This document shows positions 45,329 through 58,002 of a stretch of DNA of 64,000 nt, piece after piece. The DNA is taken from the NCBI GenBank assembly GCA_963853835.1, contig OY970820.1, positions 75,512,909-75,576,908 of the forward strand. The letters run 5' to 3'. The stretch's first letter is position 1; each line of letters starts with the position of its first letter. Position numbers and translations under genes: made by a program. The DNA comes from Calendula officinalis (Eukaryota; Streptophyta; Magnoliopsida; Asterales; Asteraceae). The notes beneath the pieces were generated by a model that was given only the letters and a program-made list of their open reading frames with translations, was not told the origin of the DNA and made no database searches.

Positions 45329-48300
45329 TCAAGGGTTGCACAGCCACTCTTGAATTGCAACCCGAATAGAATGATTCGGGGTAAGATCTAAGTGACTAAG
45401 TTTCAAATTTGTCATTGGAGAGGTTTCTCGCCCGTTTTTCAACCATCCACGCAACGCTTCACCTTCATACGTGAAACCATCCGCTGCCAACTGAGGATCA
45501 TGCATCATTTCCTGTAAAATATAAACCATCAGTCCCGCTTCATATGTCACACACTCAAAATCGCATTAAGCAAACATTTCTTCATTTTTTTTGTCAATAG
45601 TTTTAGCGCGGACAATAACATTTTACAAGTTAAAATGTTGACATTTCATATTTACTAAATAATTACTTAGAAGTATAAAAAGTAAAAACTATAAAGATGT
45701 ACCAAAATTTATAAAAACTAAATACATGAGGCAGTTTGGCTGATAATTTTTTTTATGGGCAAACAAAACTGAGACGAAACCTTAGATACCTAACCATCGG
45801 TATTGCTTTGGGTCCGTTATTGCGGTTAATGGTTCGGTTTCTGGTCACCCCTAGTAGTACTTTTACGTGAAGAAAAAAAAAAATTGAACCTTTAAAATGG
45901 GACACAGGAAGAAAGACGGCACTCGGCGATCTTCAAGAACCGATAACTGCTCGAGTTCTTTAACCAAAATCGGTGAAACCACGGGCCGGTCTCTTGGGTT
46001 TGACTCACAACATCGCAAACCCAAATCGGCTAATCGTTTAGCCACAAAGTTAGGCCACTCGCCAGCCGATGCATCCAAAACCGATGCTAAATTCGAACCC
46101 GAAACAGCTTTTCTCACTTCATTAACTAATTTACCCGACTGACTTCCCGTAAGTAGCCAAAGAATAACCATTCCAAAAGAATAAACATCCGATTTTGCAG
46201 TCAAATTTCCCGTTTGAAGAAACTCCGGATCCGTAAACAAAAAAAGTCCACTCGAATCCGGTTCGGCGTATTGACGAAAACTTCGACAACGATACGTTTC
46301 CTCGTTGACTAATTTAGCGAATCGGAAATTGCATAATTTACAGCAGAGTTCCGAATCAAGAAGGATGTTTTCGGGTTTTAAATTCCCGTGTAGTATCTTT
46401 TCGGGTCTGAAAGTGTGTAAGAATAAAAGTGCATTGGCAATCTCGAAAATGATTCGGGTTCGGGTCTTCCAGTACATGGAACACGAGTTGCTTTTGTTAG
46501 AAAAGTGAGTCTCGAGTGTCCATGGTATGTACTCGTAAACAAGTGCATATGCTTCGGGACATATGCCGATCAAACTTGATATATGCTTATGTTGCAGTTT
46601 TCCAATTACTTGAACCTGCATTAAACAATACTCAATTTAGCACGATAATTGGTATTTTACAAGGGTTAAAATAGTAACTAGGTTAATAAATTAAGGAAAA
46701 GGAGGTCGCGTGTTAGAATTGTTTTTAAGTCTTTCAGAATCGTTCTTTTGGACCAAATCTTCCGATTTGTGGTTGATTAGGGTTTATCTCTGTTTAATTG
46801 AGTCTTCTTTTGTGTAATTACTGTTCCTAATTATCGACTGGTATCAGTGAAAGAGGGAGATTAACCTCTTGTTCGAACTCCGATTGTGCTTCCAAATTGT
46901 TCGGATGCAATATCTTAATCATTACTGTTCTATTCGACATTTCGCCTTTATAAAATGAGCAACCGTAACTTTCACATGAAATTTTAAAGTTTTCTGAAAA
47001 ACCGCAAGTTGCAGTTTCCAAATCCAACAATGAGAACTCCATTAATTTCACATTCGTACATGATACACCTCCGATTTGTCCTCGGATTTTCCACTTTTCG
47101 AGCCAAATTGATGCTTCAAATCGTTGCCTTTGAACTGTTTGTTTTTCGAGTTTTAAAGTTGCAATTGATGCTTGAATGAGTTTTAATTCTTCAGCGGATT
47201 CTTCACGTCTGCGGTTTGATTCTTGTAACTGATTCTCTAAAATTGCAATGTTTCTCATGGCTTTATGCAATTCTTTTGATGTTAATTCCTTTTGTTCGGT
47301 TAGTTGTTCATATTCTTTCTTTGCAATGTTTAAGGTATCCTCAGCTACTTTTCTTAATTCAACTTCCTGAGCAAGTGCAGATTCATAAACCTTCACCTAA
47401 ACAAGTCAAAACCACAAGTTGACTTTTAAAAGTAGTTCATTTGACCTCAAAAGTCAAACAAACTGTAAGCATCAAAATATAATCATACCTTGTTATACGT
47501 TTCTATAGCTTGTGCTTCTAATCTTTTTCTCTTTAAAAGCTCTTGAAATGCTTCATTCCTCGATGATCCAGCTTCCATGTTGACTTCTTCAAATTGTTTC
47601 AATAAGCTTTCTTCTTCAAATCCCGAATCAAGTTCATTAGACGATGTATATCCAGAATCTGAAGAAGTGTTTGACTGTAAACTCCTTACCATACTTGTAC
47701 TTCCAGCATTAAAACTTGTACTTGAGTTATATCGATGGTAGTTAACTTCCCTTTCATTACTATGATAACGTAAAGATTGAGTCCTTAAGCTTAAAGCATT
47801 TGAATCTTGAACGACTAATGGTGGTAAAGCATCATACTCTTCATTAGGTTCTTTGGTGTAAAGAAGTTGACCTTTGTTGACCAACCAAATTTGACAAAAT
47901 GGAGCAACGTTTTTCGCAACATAACTTGATTTACTCGAGTTTTTCTTCACCTTCATCCAACTGTATACGGTTTTAATTTGTGTACAATTTAATCGCGATA
48001 CTTTACGATAAAAAAAAAAAAGAACACTTACTTCTCGGGCTTGGCTCCCATAACAAGCTTATGTACGCCATATTCATCAATTAAATCCACAATTCCTTTA
48101 CGAATGTGGTCATTTTCAGTAATCACAACGCATGCTTTAACCTACACATATAAGGTTCTTATTTATATAATATATAAATATAACACGGAATTGTACAACT
48201 AAATTTGGATAATGTACAAAACAAAAAACCTTTGAACGGGTGCAAATGCTCATGTAATCAAGTAGAAGCTTTTGCATTTCTTCTTTCTCATTTATTCTGT

Positions 48301-49367
48301 ATGCACTCACGACATCAGGATTAGCTTGAGTTGCAGGTAGTTTTCCCACTGCATTAAAAGCCGTACATCATCTCACATATTGTGTTAAACTAAAAAAATT
48401 TAATTAGCTTACTACCATAATCTAATTTGTATCAAGAAACAATAAGTTGGTGTTCTTTTTTATTCCCTTATTGGGTTTCAATTATGTTAATTGTTTAAAG
48501 ATGATGCGGTAGGTATACTGAATAACTACTCTAACTAATCTTCAAGATTATGTTATTATAAGATTGAATATGTTTGGTCAAGCCTACCTCTTTCTGCTAA
48601 TATTAATGTTTCTTGTACCTAAAAACATGAATATATACAATATATTAATCAACATTCAACAAGAACAGTTTCAACCTCAAACCCAACACGAATTTATTAT
48701 CTTTCTGAGAATAAACTAACACATATGGTTACATTTTATAACAAAGGTTAGAAGCTTCGATGTTGAATTCTGCAATTAAATCGTATCAAAATTGATTTTG
48801 GAAAATACCATATTTGACCTTAAAAACAATCAAAATGTTCTTAATTTGCCTAATGCATTCGTTGGTTGGTTGGTTGGGGCCTTTTATATGAAGACAATTA
48901 TATTTCTCTAAAATAAAACATACTGATAAAAAACTTTAAACATATTAAATCATACGAAAAAAAGGCGCCCAAAAAAATAAATCAAAGTAAGCCAAGTATC
49001 AACAATTCAACATATTACCATTCAGTTTATATAAAAATTAAGTCTAAATCAGTAGCAAAACATATAAAGTAATAAGTAATAACAAAAGAATTAACTCACA
49101 AAGTGTTGGAATTAAGGGAGAAGGTCGATGAACATGAAGAATGCAAATTTCTCGACCTTTAAACCTCCGAAAAGTCCAATGAAACAAAGACACCGCCTTT
49201 TCAACTGACTTCCCAACCGCCACATAAACCTTATCAGCACCGACGATATCCGGCACCGGAAGACTTCTCTGGTCAAACCCATCTCGGAAATTGGCCGGAG
49301 AAGAAAACCCAGAACAGCTTTCGGTGGCCATGGTGACAGGAGGGGGAAATGGTTTCAAAAGCTTCAT
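45329..49367 (-). CDS. USP/kinase-like/U-box E3 ubiquitin ligase (PUB32-35 type)
   Basis: Seven exons on minus join in frame: 49367-49100, 48348-48230, 48141-48032, 47960-47489, 47396-46866, 46615-45890 and 45511-45329 (802 residues). Domains in order: universal-stress-protein-like domain (about 44-170, DKVYVAVGKSVEKAV, YGVHKLVMGA); Ser-rich linker; coiled coil (about 324-425); kinase-like domain (about 443-735, FSLLDLETATCGF, SDVYSFGMVILWLLTG); and U-box (about 743-802, MMHDPQLAADGFTYEGEAL, LDLTPNHSIRVAIQEWL). Plant U-box ligases transfer ubiquitin with E2 partners in the cytosol. The kinase part is unusual: HRD reads HGN (576-578), DFG reads NFR (596-598) and the glycine loop is degenerate, so it is probably a pseudokinase. 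A young retroelement sits just downstream. Confidence 0.92.
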
Positions 49368-50441
49368 TGATATTTCTTGGTAATTAGTTTGGTTGATATC
49401 CTAAATTAATGGGGGAATTTTCATTTTTCTGCCATTGAAAGTGAGATTTGAGGGAATTATTTGAGTCTTTGCTAAGAAAAGTATGCTTGACTTTGAGTTA
49501 GACTTGATTGGGATGTATGTGAGGGATATTCGTGGTTTAGGTAGAGGAAGGTGGGTTTTATTTGCATAAAATAATCAACACATGAAATATTGAACATTTG
49601 ATGGAGACAAATTTTGTGCTTTTGCGGGTTTGGTCAAAGTTGAAGATAGGTTTGAGTATCGTGTGATCAAATCTAAACAAATTAATGCAAAATTAATTAA
49701 TTTAGTTTTTGGTATGTATACTTTTGTGATATAATCCTTAGCACCTCTATTTATGATCATATATACAAGAAATTTAAACTAAAGCGTTTCATATAAATAA
49801 TATCAACATATCGATCTATAAACATATGCAAATCAAACAAATATTTGACGCTTACCAAGTTGATCAAAGTTAGTCTTAATAATTAATCGTGATTGATGAA
49901 TCTTGTAGGGTGGCATCCAAAATTGTAAAGGAAATCTTGTAAGTGTTTGTTTGATTCTGTTCATACGTCAATTGTGAATCTTGATGGAGAAACATTGACC
50001 ATACTCTGTCACCAAAGTTACTTTACTACTGACTGTTATTTCTTTCCCTTTTTCTTTTAAAATATTTATTTTCGATTATAACATGTTCCTTTAAATAGTT
50101 AAGTTTTGCTCATGATTTAGAGCAAGCAATAAGACAACAACATTACAAAACCAAACGAAACCTTTGCAGTCTCGATTCCAATTAAAGTTGGGGCCCATAT
50201 TCAGGCCCAATAACCAAGCTATCTACTATTGGGCCCACATATTAGTACGCTTTGGGAAAAAAGAATATAAGCATAACAAATTTACCCTCAAAATATATCA
50301 CATCAATCTTTAGTAATGTAGCAGAAACAGTTTTTCTTACCACATACCAACAAACATTTATCATTTAAATTTGATACACCTTTTAGTAAGAACATAATAA
50401 AGATCTTTTATACATACCAAATTAGGCAAACATGACATTTT
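49368..50441. other. Intergenic between two minus-strand ligase genes
   Basis: It holds the upstream region of the U-box gene and the 3' region of the XBAT31-like gene. It is AT-rich, and I recognise no mobile element or RNA gene. Confidence 0.5.
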
Positions 50442-52540
50442 TCATGGTTTTATAAATTTGTGGCCAATAAAGATTCTACCCGAACCGCGGGCCCTCAATT
50501 TTCCAAATGACTGTACAACCGACGGCTCTTTGATGCTGCAGCTTCCCTCCACAGGTGTTGTTGATGTACAAATCGTGTGGTTGAGACTGTGGTTGACTTT
50601 GACTTTTATGGCCAGCAATTGGTCAATGTTGCTCCTACAAAAGGGGCAAACGGGTGCAATGGAGGCTTCGGGCTTGTTGTGGCAACATAAGGCTAGCGTG
50701 CATTCAGCACACATTTGATGCCCACAATTTTGGACTTGAATTGTGCATATTTTGTCAAAGCATATACAACATACCTCTGTTTCACTATCCTGTAAATATT
50801 TGAACTTGTTGAAATGAATTGTTGAGTTTGACTAAATATAGAAAGAATATTAAAGTTTTAAAATTACCTCTGATATATTGTCATCAAAATTACAATCCAA
50901 TTGAGATGATGCCGAGTGACAGGTGTCCTTCAAGATAGTTTTCTCCCTCTCTCTATTAGCCTCCATTAAAGCGCGTTCTAATAAAGCTTTTGCATCCTGA
51001 TTAAGCTCACTAATAAACTTTAATGGTGATGGCCACACTAATGGGGCTGCAGATGAAGGGTTTAACAATGCCGCACATGTTTCATTCTTATGCTTTAAAG
51101 CAACCGTGTAGGGAATTCTTCTGGAATCAAAGATTGTCTTGAGGTTAAAATGGATGATAAAAATTCAAACTTTATAGTTTGACGAAATTGGGTTTATGAA
51201 AATATTGAAGAAAAAGAGGTACCCAGATGCATCTTGCTGGAGTCGATTTGCACCCCGTGCTAATAATTCTCTGATACAATCGATTGAACCACTTCTTGCT
51301 GCTACATGAAGTGGAGTGCTACCAAGAAAACTGTAAATCAATATTATTTTTAAATAAAATATCATATATAATCACCACAAATCATTATAAATACATGATT
51401 CATAAAGAATGGTTACCTATATCCACCGGTAGATGCAGAAACAAGAGCACCACTATCTAAAAGAATATGAACACAATCGGGTGATTGTTGGCGTGCAGCC
51501 AAATGCAATGGTGTTGCCCCTTTACCATCTCTTATATTTACAAATCTTGAAAATCCCCTGTTAAAACCCATTTCACTAATTCTTTAATTTCCATTTATTT
51601 TAAATGTGTTTTAACGATTGAAACTGACCATGAAACTGCAACGTGGGAGGTTCGGGCAGCAGAAAGAATGGTTTGTAGACAATCAGAGTGACCATAATAA
51701 GCAGCGTAGTGCAAGCATGTTCTTCCATTTAGTGAATCAAACATCAAAATCTGACAAATTTTGAATACTATCAAATAAAAACCTTGAAAAATACATGTGT
51801 TTATGCTTTAAAAGGTGAGAAATTGACGTACATTAGCACCAGCTTCAATGAGCTTTTCTACACAAGAGATCTTCCCATGCATTGCAGCCAACATTAATGG
51901 AGTCTAACAAGTCATGTCCATTAACACAAAATCAGTAAAACCCTAAAACAAGAAATTGATTAATTTTACTCCAAAATTGATATTGTGAGGAAATTTAGAG
52001 AAATTTTTGGGATATTTGTCAAAAAAAAATGTAATCGAAGATCCCATAAATCTGTAAATTTTGAACTTTTCCTCCTAAATATGTCACAAACTAAACTTTC
52101 AGAATAACCTTTCTTGTACCCGCATTGTAAAATTTGTTACTTTTAGTTATCTTTAACAAAAATAACCAATTTCCTTTTTAATAAAAAACGACAATTCCCA
52201 AACACACCTGTTTATAACGATTCAAGGAATCAGGATTGACAGCTTGATGATCCAAAAGCATAGAAACAATCTGAACAAAAACCCACAATTTGTATAAAAC
52301 ATTAAACAATTTATGAAGAACAACAGCATACATAAATTCTTGAAATCTCGAATTACCCACCTGGATCCGGCCATTAGCTGCAGCTATATGAAGAGCAGAA
52401 TGGCGATCATGAACAGTCGTTTGTTGCATGAGATTTGGTTCTCTCTCCAGAACAGTCGTTACAGTCTCCAAATCGCCCAATTGCACAGCTGTGAACAGCC
52501 AATGTTCATCTTGCGCTCTGCAACTGAGACCCTGCCCCAT
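50442..52540 (-). CDS. Ankyrin/RING E3 ubiquitin ligase, XBAT31-like, with apparent 1-bp frameshift
   Basis: Eight exons on minus: 52540-52361, 52270-52208, 51903-51832, 51751-51629, 51557-51417, 51330-51223, 51120-50868 and 50789-50442. Without the lesion they give 428 residues. The start MGQGLSC fits N-myristoylation at Gly2. Ankyrin repeats run from about 10 to 265 (HSALHIAAANGRI, TPLMLAAMHGKISCV, GATPLHLAARQ, STPLHVAARSGSIDCI). A conserved linker (PSSAAPLVWPSPLKFISELN) follows. The C-terminal RING is CCICFDKICTIQVQNCGHQM...CPFCRSN. XBAT31-type ligases ubiquitinate targets through the RING; Arabidopsis XBAT31 acts in thermomorphogenesis. In exon 4 the expected frame after AATGGAAGA has one extra A (about 51719-51722), which would bring a stop within 15 codons. 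The other exons keep phase, so assembly error and recent knockout are both possible. Confidence 0.88.
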
Positions 52541-54223
52541 CTTTTCTCTCTGTAGGAAAGTGGCGGAGGTCCACCGGAATCAGCCACTACCACCCAATGC
52601 CGGAGGGATTAGGTGGTGTAGAGAAAGTGGTGGCTTTTTCTAAATGAAATTTAAGTGGTGGAGAAAATCAAGTATGGGTAGGAACAGAGAACGGGCAGAT
52701 GGGCAATCTAGAGATTCCCGTTATTTGTTGCCCGACGCCCGACAGCTTCCCATTTTTCGCATCTATGTCTGTATTTAGTAGAATTGATTCTTCTAAAAGT
52801 TACTAACTTTTTAGTGATAAAAATTTACTCCATATACCTAACCAAAACGAGTTTTAAAAATAAAACCGAATGGATTAGGTGTTTTTGATTCCGTTCGATT
52901 TTTGGTTTTAGTTCAGCTTCAGTTCAGTTTTATTAGCCAAAATACCCAACCCTATCTGAGGCCTATACCGAACCGAATCGAACCGAAACCGAGAGAAACC
53001 GAAACATAAAATGGCGAATTTCTAAAATCGAACCAATTACATGTTTTCGGTATCGGTTCAGTTGGGTTTCATTTCGGTTTCGGTTCGGTTTTTCATGCCC
53101 AAATGCTCACCCTTAGAATATACTATTGCAACTAGTTAATATATTTTTGTTTTAATTAATTTACGGAAAATGATAACGACAAACATAATAGTTACCATTA
53201 AAATATTAAAAAATATACAAAGAACTTGTATCAGTTAATATCTAATTCCTACGTTTTAGAAGTTATCACTTCATTAATGAAAATACAAATTTTCTATATA
53301 TATAAGTAAGGTAATCATTAACAAAACTCTTAATTTCTATATTCTGGTTGTTTGTTGATTTGTTCAAGGCATAATTTACTTATCTAAGGCAAATAAAGTT
53401 ATTTAATTGTCTTAAAAAATTCTAATTTGCCTTGTATGAATTATAAATTGCCTTAAACAAATCATTTCCCATTTTAGTTTACAAAGTAGAGAAAATATCA
53501 AAAAATATTTAATGTTCAGCATATATGCTATGTATTGATAATAGTCGAAATTGATAGAATGCAATGTACTCCCCTTCGTCATACGAAACAGTTCTCGATA
53601 AACATTTAGGAGATAGTTAATGATGATTTTTGATAATATTTTTGAATAAAATATAAGATTATTTTGGAGAGGAAATGTAATAGTTAGTAGTAACATATAA
53701 ATTGGATGTGAGCCCAATTTTAATGTTTTGCAACGTAAAAAAACAAAATTGGGAGTTTTAGACATATTTTTATAAATTGTATTATTTTCTAATTTGTTTT
53801 AAACATATTTTAAGAATTGTATTACTTTCAGTCTTAACTCTTACAAACCATGTTTTCAAGAAATAATTGCTAAACCTTTCCAGTTTTAAACATATTTTTA
53901 TAAATTGTATTATTTTCTAATTTGTTTCTTATAAATTATAATTTATTTTCAATAGATTTTGCCATGATTGACTTTTCAATTTTATAATTTTTGCGAGTGT
54001 AAATGTATAGAAAATTAGAAACAACTTACGTCTATTTTTTTTTTTCTTTCTTGCTTTTTCATAAGTTATAAGATCATTCCTCCGGCTGATGCGTCTCCTC
54101 ACTATGTGACTCCGGGCCAATGCATCCTCTAGTTTTAGCTCAGTTTGATTGCTCTGCTAACCGAACTTCTAGTGAGAGCTCTACTTGATTGGTTGCTCCC
54201 CTGTTTTTAGGTTTGATAATGCA
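52541..54223. other. Intergenic with degenerate repeats
   Basis: After the XBAT31-like promoter side, 52850-53105 is an imperfect inverted, simple repeat of CGGTTCGGTTT / AAACCGAACCG words around GAACCGAATCGAACC. A Stowaway-like relic spans about 53571-53765 (left end TACTCCCCTTCGTCATACG; right part AAAATTGGGAGTTTTA). TTTTAAACATATTTTTATAAATTGTATTA phrases recur at about 53758 and 53884. No gene was recognised. Confidence 0.55.
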
Positions 54224-54228
54224 TTTGG

Positions 54229-54978
54229 TGTTGGGTTTCGTACAGATTTATCGTCACTATGTTTATCGCGGAATTCCAAACAATTAATACGATAAACTAC
54301 GAAGATTAGGATCGTTTAGATCTACGAATCTAGGGCAACTAGTAATAAATAAATACTTACATTAGCGGTGCTCGGAGATGCTAATCCTTGCGAACGAGTA
54401 CGAGCCAGAACTTGCCAACGAACTAGGATTCAAGTAAGAACCCCTCTACTTGATGACACTCGAGGTTGACAACGAACGAGACAATACACCACAACGTAGT
54501 GTAAAGTACCCTTGAGAAAACCCAAACGAAACACCACCGAAAACTATTTCGGCGGCGCTACGGCGGCCGGCGGTGGTTCCAGTCAGCGGTTGAACGGACG
54601 AAGGGGAAAGGGCGGCCGAATGGGTGTAGGGTTCTCAAGTATTGAGATTTTTGTGTATTAGGTCAATACCCCATACACCCTATTTATAGGTTTTGGGAAA
54701 AACTTGTTTCTTTATTTGAGATGGGCTCAAATTAACCTAAGCTCGTCTTGTTTAATAAAACCATTAATTAAACCAAGCCCGATATGGAATAACTAGTTAA
54801 TTACCCGTTAACTTATTCCATCCTCCTAGCCCGTTACGCATTTGATTATACATTTAATCAAAGCCCGGTTCGTTTCTTCTCGTGTTCGGTTGTGCCCTAA
54901 GAGCAACCCAGTAGGACTTTAATTCACGTTGACTAATTTAAACCGTTTATTTGATGACGTTGGACACCATTTCCAACA
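54229..54978 (-). mobile_element. Solo LTR (TGTTGG...CCAACA), 750 bp
   Basis: Ends TGTTGGGTTTCG and CCATTTCCAACA are TG...CA with inverted TGTTGG/CCAACA. The perfect direct repeat TTTGG flanks it at 54224-54228 and 54979-54983. A CTATAAATAGG box on minus (about 54680-54690) gives the orientation. No gag or pol is nearby. Confidence 0.88.
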
Positions 54979-54983
54979 TTTGG

Positions 54984-57107
54984 TCACCACTACGATAATT
55001 TGGTCATATATTTGGTCTTAAATAGGAAAGCTGAAGTGATGTTGAGATAGTAATAGTTATCACTAGTAAAATAACTATACTTAAAAGAAGGGAGGTAATA
55101 TCTACCTCACAAGTGAAATTAATGCTAATTCATACAATAGGGGGCAAAATCATCATTATGTACAATTATGCTTATCAAGACTTGTTTTATTGGTAGGGTC
55201 CTTAAACTTGTTACTTTTGCATATACAATTTGCCACAAAATATCTGACATTATGCATATGAGAACTTATTGATGAGAACTTATTGATTGAAACAAGTGGA
55301 TTTCTTTAACATATCAGATGAAGTTAAAGAACAGGTGAGAATTGATTATGATTTACGTATTTAATTATCATAAAAGTTGCAATAATCATGTATTGAAATA
55401 TCAAATTGAACTTTATATAGGTCTCACATGTTCTTGCTCAATTCAGAAGAGCCAACGGGAAAACTGAAACACCAGATATTTCACATCTTTCACCTATTTA
55501 CAGTAAAGATATCAAAATAATAGAAGATCCAGCTGTCATGAAAAGATTGGTTGAAAAACTACAACTAACTGAAGTAACTTGTCTTACACAAAATCAATAG
55601 CATTGCATGAAAATAATAAAATGTTAATTGTCAATTTTGGAGATCCAGGGGAGAGTATAAAAAAATGTCAATGTTATTAAAACGAATTATGGATTTTGTT
55701 CAGACTTAAAGTCAACATGTGGATGAGTCAACACCTGCAGGTCAAACACTGGTCAAACATGTTTAAAATGGTGCTACACCTGATGATTTTCATTGTCCTA
55801 TATCAAGTTGATGATCGATCCTGTTATGGTCTCAACAGGGCGGGTAATGTAAGAGATAGTAATTTTGACCAGATAACAGAAAAGTCAGATACTGAACAGT
55901 ACCTGAAAGCAAAGGCAAATATCAAGAGAAATATAGGATATGCAGATTTGCACTGTAAACAAGAAAAAAACTGAGTTAATAAAAAATATTCCAGCTCACC
56001 AAGTAGTTTATTTGTTCAACATTAATATCCTGTTTTATTTCTATTTTAAAATGATTAAAGAAATATGAGAAATTATCATGGTGGCAAATGTAACAGAGAT
56101 ACAATCAAGGAATTCATTGCTCAAGATGACATCCAGTGCTGTTGCAAGAGTGGTTGGTACAACTGTTAAAGGCAAATTCCATCTGTAGCATTAGTTAAGA
56201 GTTAATTAAAAAAAACATTATGCCATTAAAGAGATCAAAAGTATGTAATTCCCCTTGATAAAACAGCTTGCATTGCAAAATGAAACGTGTTCATCAATAA
56301 TGCAGCATGGAATTTTCCCATGTCATCTCCCAGTAGAGTCTTATTATACCTAATCGTTCACCATGAGAAATTTGAGCAATGCTGCAGTTTTAAAAATAAA
56401 TTAATCTACATGTACAATTGCAAGTCATTAAGATTACACATTAAAGCGTTAAATCATGCATAATGTTCATCAATAAACTGTTAATCACTAATTTTGGATT
56501 AAATCGGGCAGATTGTTTACCAATAAACTGCACCTAATCGGAACACAGTAATCTGAAACAAACAACCTAAATCAAAACAAGAACATACCCAAATCGCTGG
56601 TGGTGGTTCTGATACGGTAGTGGTTCTCGGCCGGTGGTGAGTAATGCTAACCGAAACACATACAAATTGAATCAACTGAAACAAATTAGTTAAACAAATC
56701 GAAAAACAGTCAATTACACAGCTGAACATACCTTATCAATCGGCGGTGGTGTTGAATCAGTGGTGGTCAGTGGTGATTCGGTGTTGGAGGTGGTGATGAT
56801 TCGTTGTTGGTGGTGGTGGTTCGTCGGAGGTGGTGTTGAATCGCTGGTAGTGGTGGTTCGTCGGAGGTGGTGTTGAGTCCGTGGTGGTGATCGTCGATCT
56901 CTCATCTCTCGCCGGCTAATGAAAATGTGAAGATGAAATGCGTAAATAACCCTAGGCTGCGTTTTATCTTTTGCGTGGGAAAAATTTGGGGGGAAATAAC
57001 CCGCCTATAATTTCGTGGAAGAACGCACGTCTTATTTTGTGTCTTTTGCTGCGATGGTACGTCGCCGCAAATACCCACCATCTCAAAAAAGGTTTTTTCT
57101 TGTAGTG
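54984..57107. mobile_element. Probable CACTA-type (En/Spm) element, right end clear, left end not
   Basis: At 57091-57107 the sequence GGTTTTTTCTTGTAGTG is the inverted CACTACAAGAAAAAACC terminus of CACTA elements. It is preceded by the subterminal GACGACG-type words seen in that group (GATGGTACGTCGCCGCAAAT). A CACTACG at 54991 might be a decayed left end, but no matching 3-bp duplication was found. Interior fragments look like captured exons: 55440-55600 translates FRRANGKTETPDISHLSPIY in one frame, and 55696-55974 is open for 92 codons. Neither could be assigned to a family. A TGGTGG-rich low-complexity tract lies at 56600-56890. Confidence 0.5.
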
Positions 57108-58002
57108 ATGAGTAATGCATGTGGAATGTAATGTTGATCATCAGCTTGATAGAAAAACATATCTTTCATATCACTTCCCTGAAGCATGGGATCAAAAACG
57201 TCATGTAAGGGTAGGTACCTTGAAATTGAGGTGGAAATAGACCAGAGGAAAAAAACTTCAAATTACGAAATCATATCAAATTCAATGCAAACAAAAAGTA
57301 AAGTTGAATGTACATCGAAAATTTACTCACTTTACTTGTAATTAGCTCGCATTATGTTCCTTTACCAGAAGCAAGAGCTCCAGATAACATAACTTTCAAA
57401 GGCGGGGTTTATCCATTGATGCCACAATCTGCTTATAAAACAAAAACAAAAAAATAAGCACGGAAAATTAGAAGATAATAAATATTTTGAAGATGAAATG
57501 GAAATTAAAGATGAGAGATGATACGCTGAGATCGAAATTTATAGTGTCACCGATTGAGGCCATTGCAGACTGAAGGTTAAATGTAACGAGGCAATTGAAT
57601 CGAGGAGGTTTATGGTTAGGGTTATGGGGAAGTTAATCGACGGGGGAGGAAGGTTGCAGGTACCGAGGTTTGCAGACAGAGTGAAGGTTGATGAGAGGCG
57701 ATGGAATCAAGGAGGTTTCTGATTAGGGTTATGGGTAACTGAATCGATGGGAGGAGTATTTGATGCAGGCTTATTAGCACACAGTTTTAGGTTATATTTA
57801 TTGATTTTAAAAGAATAAACATCTGATATTGTAGTTCAGTTGGTTAACGAAGTTGCCTTGATTGCTGTTGGTCCCGTGCTCGAATCCTGCTACTTGAATC
57901 TTTTTTGAACAAAATTCAATCCCAAAATGGAAAGTGTGTTGGCTGAATTTTCAGCCTTGCTAATAATGAAAGGGGTAAATGCTTTATAATATAGTAAAGA
58001 TG
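57108..58002. other. Unassigned repeat-like sequence with a tRNA-like head
   Basis: 57590-57760 holds two diverged tandem copies of a segment with GAGGAGGTTT and GATTAGGGTTATGGG-type words. At 57833-57900, TAGTTCAGTTGG (A box) and GTGCTCGAATCCTGC (B-box-like) are spaced as in a tRNA-derived SINE head, but there is no clear tail or target duplication. No gene was recognised. Confidence 0.4.

Noticed and set aside
48590..48625. Possible extra exon of the U-box gene (reads VQETLILAER with AG and GT borders)
   Set aside because: Including it breaks the frame with exon 1 (which ends in phase 1); skipping it joins exon 1 to 48348 in frame as TTG GGA AAA, matching the USP domain.
54991..54997. CACTACG as left end of the CACTA element
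   Set aside because: It diverges after six bases from the right terminus, and the adjacent 3 bp (CAC) do not match those after 57107 (ATG).
57833..57900. tRNA gene
   Set aside because: Only A- and B-box-like words are present; the segment does not fold into a cloverleaf with a proper anticodon arm or acceptor stem. At most a SINE head.
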